A DNA stretch of 9,373 bases from Bacteroides sp. (GTDB lineage: Bacteria > Bacteroidota > Bacteroidia > Bacteroidales > Bacteroidaceae). The position numbers were made by a program, and so were the translations under genes. The DNA lies in the NCBI GenBank assembly GCA_030151845.1, contig JASLCM010000105.1:1-9373 (forward strand), read 5' to 3'. Position 1 is the first letter of the stretch, and the number at the start of each line of letters is the position of its first letter. The notes under the pieces are model-generated. The model saw only the letters and a list, made by a program, of their open reading frames with translations. It did no database searches and was not told the DNA's origin. Positions 6,860-9,373 of the stretch are shown here, in pieces.

Positions 6860-6867
6860 TATCTTTG
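6860..6867 (+). promoter_or_regulatory. -7 box of the ROK regulator gene
   Basis: TATCTTTG followed by TAA matches the Bacteroides -7 consensus TAnnTTTG and has the same TATnTTTGTA form as the boxes before wbuC-like and mltG. It lies 26 bases before the ATG at 6894, giving a short leader. No good TTTG is found at the -33 position, so the promoter may be weak or regulated. Its position inside the longer TTG-initiated frame argues against that longer start. Confidence 0.55.
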
Positions 6868-6893
6868 TAACCTATTCTAATTATATATATGAA

Positions 6894-8099
6894 ATGAGCT
6901 TACATTTATTAAAACAAATAGAAAAAGGTTCTAAAAATGCATTAGTAAAAAAGAAAATCATAACTCATTATTTCTATAATGGGAGTTCTACAATCACTGA
7001 TCTCTCCAAAGAGTTAGATTTAAGTATACCAACAGTTACCAAGCTAATAACAGAGATGGTAAATGATGGATACATCGACGACTATGGTAAATTAGAAACG
7101 AATGGTGGAAGACACCCTAACCTATATGGTTTAAATCCAGAGTCTGGGTATTTCATTGGCGTAGACATCAAAAGATTCGCCATAAACATTGGACTAATCA
7201 ATTTCAAAGGGGATATGGTTGAGTTACAAATGAATCTGCCCTATGTTTTTGAAAATACTCCTGAAGCCCTTAATGAGCTTTGTCAGCTCACCAAAGACTT
7301 TATAAACAACCTTACCATTGAGAAGGAGAAAATATTAAATATAAACATTAATGTCTCTGGACGCGTAAACCCTGAGTCGGGATTAAGCTTCAGCCACTTC
7401 AATTTCGAAGAGCGCCCCCTATCAGAAGTGCTTACCGAAAAGATAGGCTATAAAACCACCATAGATAATGATACTCGAGCCATGACCTATGGAGAGTTTA
7501 TGAAAGGGAATGTCAAAGGAGAAAAAGATATTTTATTTATTAATGTTAGCTGGGGGTTAGCCGTTGGAATTATTATTAACGGCCGACTCTATAATGGAAA
7601 ATCTGGCTTCGCTGGAGAACTCGGACACGTTAATGCCTTTGACAATGAGATTATCTGTCATTGTGGAAAAAAAGGTTGCCTGGAGACTGAGGCATCAGGC
7701 TCTGCTCTCTATAGAATCCTTAACCAACGAATAGCTGGTGGTGAAAATTCAATCTTATCTAAGAGAATAAAATCCAAGGAACCAATTACTCTCGATGAAA
7801 TTATAGATGCTGTACATAAAGAAGATATGCTTTGCATAGAAATCATTGAAGAAATTGGACAAAAATTAGGCAAAGATGTAGCAGGCTTAATTAATATTTT
7901 CAACCCAGAACTAGTTATTATTGGTGGTGTACTCTCAGAAACTGGAGACTACATGACACAACCCATCAAAACCGCTATTAGAAAATATTCTCTAAATATG
8001 GTGAATAGCGACTCAAAAGTCATTACCTCAAAACTTAAAGATAAAGCAGGTATTGTGGGTGCATGTATGCTAGCAAGGAGTAGAATGTTTGAATTCTAA
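6894..8099 (+). CDS. ROK-family transcriptional regulator (NagC/XylR-like)
   Basis: A 401-residue regulator with an N-terminal winged helix-turn-helix (about 18-75; the STITDLSKELDLSIPTVTKL segment at 32-51 holds the positioning and recognition helices) and a C-terminal ROK domain. The ROK zinc motif is intact: Cys255-His-Cys257-Gly and Gly261-Cys262 with Glu264, plus His245 in GELGH. The Asp of the sugar-kinase 'ND' motif is present (Asp193 in DNDTRA). However, the phosphate-binding DxGxT of active ROK kinases is replaced by D-I-K-R-F-A-I at 91-97, so it is probably a sugar sensor and not an enzyme. ROK repressors usually release DNA on binding a sugar or sugar phosphate. Placement next to, and divergent from, the epimerase/permease operon suggests it controls that operon and possibly itself. 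The frame stays open to a TTG at 6822, but the ATG at 6894 is chosen because a promoter -7 box lies between them. The stop overlaps the convergent cupin gene. Confidence 0.88.
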   Translation: MSLHLLKQIEKGSKNALVKKKIITHYFYNGSSTITDLSKELDLSIPTVTKLITEMVNDGYIDDYGKLETNGGRHPNLYGLNPESGYFIGVDIKRFAINIGLINFKGDMVELQMNLPYVFENTPEALNELCQLTKDFINNLTIEKEKILNININVSGRVNPESGLSFSHFNFEERPLSEVLTEKIGYKTTIDNDTRAMTYGEFMKGNVKGEKDILFINVSWGLAVGIIINGRLYNGKSGFAGELGHVNAFDNEIICHCGKKGCLETEASGSALYRILNQRIAGGENSILSKRIKSKEPITLDEIIDAVHKEDMLCIEIIEEIGQKLGKDVAGLINIFNPELVIIGGVLSETGDYMTQPIKTAIRKYSLNMVNSDSKVITSKLKDKAGIVGACMLARSRMFEF

Positions 8100-8116
8100 A
8101 AACCTATCGTTTTAGA
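8095..8116. terminator. Weak AT hairpin over the convergent stops
   Basis: TCTAAAA (8095-8101) and TTTTAGA (8110-8116) are complementary with an 8-base loop, and they cover both stop codons of the converging genes. The stem is almost entirely A/T and lacks a GC core, so a role as a shared terminator is only a possibility; no better terminator is visible between the two genes. Confidence 0.22.
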
Positions 8117-8575
8117 GACAAGCTCGTTAATATAACTTTGGGCTTCATCTTTCTGTTGAGGAGATGGAGCCCATTTTGCTAGGTTATGATCCGACAAAGG
8201 AAGATAAGGCCCCTCTTTTATTTCATAAATCATAGTTTGAGGTGCTAAAGAAACGACAGTATGCCAAACACCAGCAGCAATCTCCATCCCATAAACTCCT
8301 TTTTGGGGAGCAACAAGATGGTGTTCCCTAATTGTTCCATCCTCTTCAAATAAGACTACAAGAAGCTCTCCCCTTAAAACTAGGAAAATCTCTTCTTTAT
8401 CGGGATTTTTATGCCGATGGGGCTGGATATATGTTCCAGGCTCTACCCCGTTTAACAACCGATGCATCGGCTCGTTTAGGTCTTTATGAAAGTTATAATT
8501 TTTACGTAAACGTTCGTTGCATTTTGCCTCAGCAGAAACTTTATTGAGTAATTCTTTGTTAATTAACTTAATCAT
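8096..8575 (-). CDS. WbuC-family cupin-fold metalloprotein
   Basis: A 159-residue cytoplasmic protein with a single cupin barrel. Metal-binding residues are visible in order: His53 and His55 in QPHRH, Glu61 or Glu62 in KEEIF, and His105 in GVWHT. The conserved surroundings PGTYIQPHRHKNPDKEE (46-62), LVLRGELLVVLF (65-76) and the C-terminal KEGPYLP (120-126) with WAPSP (135-139) fit the WbuC family, named after a gene found in some O-antigen clusters. Its reaction is not known; binding of a metal and a small, perhaps sugar-related, ligand is all that can be claimed. The frame extends to a TTG at 8620, but that TTG is part of the -33 element of a promoter, and family homology begins at MIKLINKELL, so the ATG at 8575 is used. 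It is convergent with the ROK gene, sharing four bases, and divergent from mltG. Confidence 0.85.
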   Translation of the reverse strand: MIKLINKELLNKVSAEAKCNERLRKNYNFHKDLNEPMHRLLNGVEPGTYIQPHRHKNPDKEEIFLVLRGELLVVLFEEDGTIREHHLVAPQKGVYGMEIAAGVWHTVVSLAPQTMIYEIKEGPYLPLSDHNLAKWAPSPQQKDEAQSYINELVSKTIGF

Positions 8576-8584
8576 AAATTGTAC

Positions 8585-8596
8585 TTTTGTACAAAA
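8585..8596. repeat. 12-base palindrome inside overlapping -7 boxes
   Basis: TTTTGTACAAAA is a perfect palindrome. Each half supplies the TTTG of a -7 box: TATTTTTG on the minus strand (8599-8592, for the cupin gene) and TACTTTTG on the plus strand (8582-8589). It could be a bidirectional promoter element or a repressor site covering the cupin promoter. Confidence 0.4.
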
Positions 8597-8621
8597 ATAG
8601 AGTATTTCACAAGAAAACAAA
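8592..8621 (-). promoter_or_regulatory. Promoter of the WbuC-type cupin gene
   Basis: On the minus strand TTTG (8621-8618) is followed after 18 bases by TATTTTTG (8599-8592), a close match to the Bacteroides -33/-7 consensus. The cupin ATG begins at 8575, so the leader would be very short, about ten bases. This placement decides the start codon, since the longer frame would begin inside the -33 element. Confidence 0.6.
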
Positions 8622-8649
8622 TCATAAGGAAGAATTAATCCATAAGCTC

Positions 8650-8664
8650 CTACTGTATCAGTAG
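8650..8664. repeat. Small inverted repeat in the cupin-mltG spacer
   Basis: CTACTG-TAT-CAGTAG has 6-base arms and a 3-base loop. A second small one, ATCTTT-TCACTG-AAAGAT, follows at 8674-8691. Both lie upstream of the mltG -7 box. Either could be a protein site; neither has the T run of a terminator on the plus strand. Confidence 0.25.
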
Positions 8665-8734
8665 TAACCCTTCATCTTTTCACTGAAAGATCAAACTGTT
8701 TTTTCGTTTTAATAAAAGCCTCTTCAATTTATTC

Positions 8735-8742
8735 TATCTTTG
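8735..8742 (+). promoter_or_regulatory. -7 box of mltG
   Basis: TATCTTTG followed by TACA matches the Bacteroides -7 consensus and is identical in its eight bases to the box before the ROK gene. It lies 19 bases before the mltG ATG. A TTTG at the -33 position is not evident; the upstream sequence is T-rich (8701-8710). Confidence 0.6.
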
Positions 8743-8761
8743 TACATCTAAATATTACTTT

Positions 8762-9373
8762 ATGAAACATCGTACTCTTAAAATAGCTCTACTATCCCTA
8801 CTACTTCTGTTTGTTTTAACAGTAGGAGGTGGATATTTCCTTTTTTTGCATCCCCATTTTGAAAGGCAAGATTCTCCTTCAACAATCTACATCTACCCAG
8901 AAGATAACTATGACACTGTTTCTCAAAAACTAAAAGAATTCTACCCCAACAGCTCCTTTATGGGTTTTAAGCTGTTAGCAAAGTATGGTAAGTATCCTAA
9001 AAATATAAAAACGGGGATGTATGTTTTAGAAAACTCACTTACCCCTATCCAACTCTATCGTCTTCTTTCAAGAGGCTATCAAACACCAGTCAAACTTATT
9101 GTATCCAGTGAACGCTTACTTGGTAAAACCATTAAGTCAATGGGGAATCAACTAATGATCGACTCTATGCAAATAGATTCTATATTAAGAGATTCTATTT
9201 CCTTAGAAAAAATTGGTTTTACAGAAGAGACTCTACCCGCCTTTTTTATACCAAACACTTATGAAGTTTATTGGAACATCTCTCCTAAAGAGTTACTTGA
9301 AAGACTACACAGAGAGTATCAAAAATTCTGGAATAAAAAAAGGATAGAGCAAGCCTCAAAAATAGGATTCTCC
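8762..9373 (+). CDS. mltG: Endolytic transglycosylase MltG (YceG-like), 5' part
   Basis: The first 204 codons of mltG are present; the gene runs off the right edge. MltG is an inner-membrane lytic transglycosylase that cuts new glycan strands within peptidoglycan and helps set strand length. An N-terminal membrane anchor spans about residues 7-30 (LKIALLSLLLLFVLTVGG and onward). A LysM-like region of the family follows (IYIYPEDNYDTVSQKLKEF at 42-60, then KTGMYVL), and then the start of the YceG domain with the Bacteroidota-typical IPNTYEVYWNISPKELLERL at 164-183 and FW at 190-191. The catalytic Glu of the family lies after this point and is not in the window, so activity cannot be judged. The ATG follows a good -7 box with a short leader. 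The gene appears to be an independent housekeeping unit unrelated to the carbohydrate cluster. Confidence 0.92.
   Translation, partial: MKHRTLKIALLSLLLLFVLTVGGGYFLFLHPHFERQDSPSTIYIYPEDNYDTVSQKLKEFYPNSSFMGFKLLAKYGKYPKNIKTGMYVLENSLTPIQLYRLLSRGYQTPVKLIVSSERLLGKTIKSMGNQLMIDSMQIDSILRDSISLEKIGFTEETLPAFFIPNTYEVYWNISPKELLERLHREYQKFWNKKRIEQASKIGFS

Noticed and set aside
8555..8589. A full plus-strand promoter for mltG from TTTG (8555-8558) and TACTTTTG (8582-8589).
   Set aside because: The spacer is 23 bases and a better placed -7 box lies just upstream of mltG at 8735-8742.

Overview
The window looks like chromosomal DNA from a member of the Bacteroidota, probably order Bacteroidales. The DNA is AT-rich. 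Start codons lack clear Shine-Dalgarno sequences. Three genes are preceded by a -7 box of the form TATnTTTGTA, matching the Bacteroides sigma factor consensus (TTTG about 19 bases upstream of TAnnTTTG). The proteins (WbuC-type cupin, MltG, AGE-type epimerase, DUF5009, DUF4434, ROK regulator) are all families common in that group. No RNA gene, insertion sequence, CRISPR array or attachment site was seen.

Positions 1-6376 hold five minus-strand genes. In transcription order they are: a Tat-exported DUF4434 TIM-barrel protein (5288-6376); a sugar-porter MFS permease (3891-5288, start overlapping the previous stop by one base); an N-acylglucosamine 2-epimerase (2685-3866); a lipoprotein of the glycosyl-hydrolase-like 10 / 'alpha amylase family protein' type (1238-2563); and a multi-pass membrane protein of the DUF5009/HGSNAT-like acyltransferase family that runs off the left edge (1-1235). 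A perfect 17-base inverted repeat at 2604-2638 splits the set into a proximal trio and a distal pair. A ROK-family regulator with an HTH domain (6894-8099) is divergent from the set, across about 0.5 kb holding promoter-like sequences in both directions.

Taken together, I infer a carbohydrate acquisition cluster centred on an N-acetylated amino sugar. Two secreted or lipid-anchored TIM barrels would act on glycans outside the cytoplasm, the permease would import the sugar, the epimerase would interconvert GlcNAc and ManNAc, the DUF5009 protein may acetylate an amino sugar at the membrane, and the ROK protein would sense the sugar. The epimerase assignment is strong. The exact substrate is unknown, and neither a sialic acid lyase nor a kinase is visible.

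The right end (8096-9373) appears unrelated: a WbuC-type cupin on the minus strand, tail-to-tail with the regulator and overlapping it by four bases, and the first 204 codons of mltG, a peptidoglycan endolytic transglycosylase, on the plus strand. For three genes (epimerase, ROK regulator, cupin) the longest open frame starts at an upstream TTG, but an internal ATG is better supported, and the shorter starts are used here.
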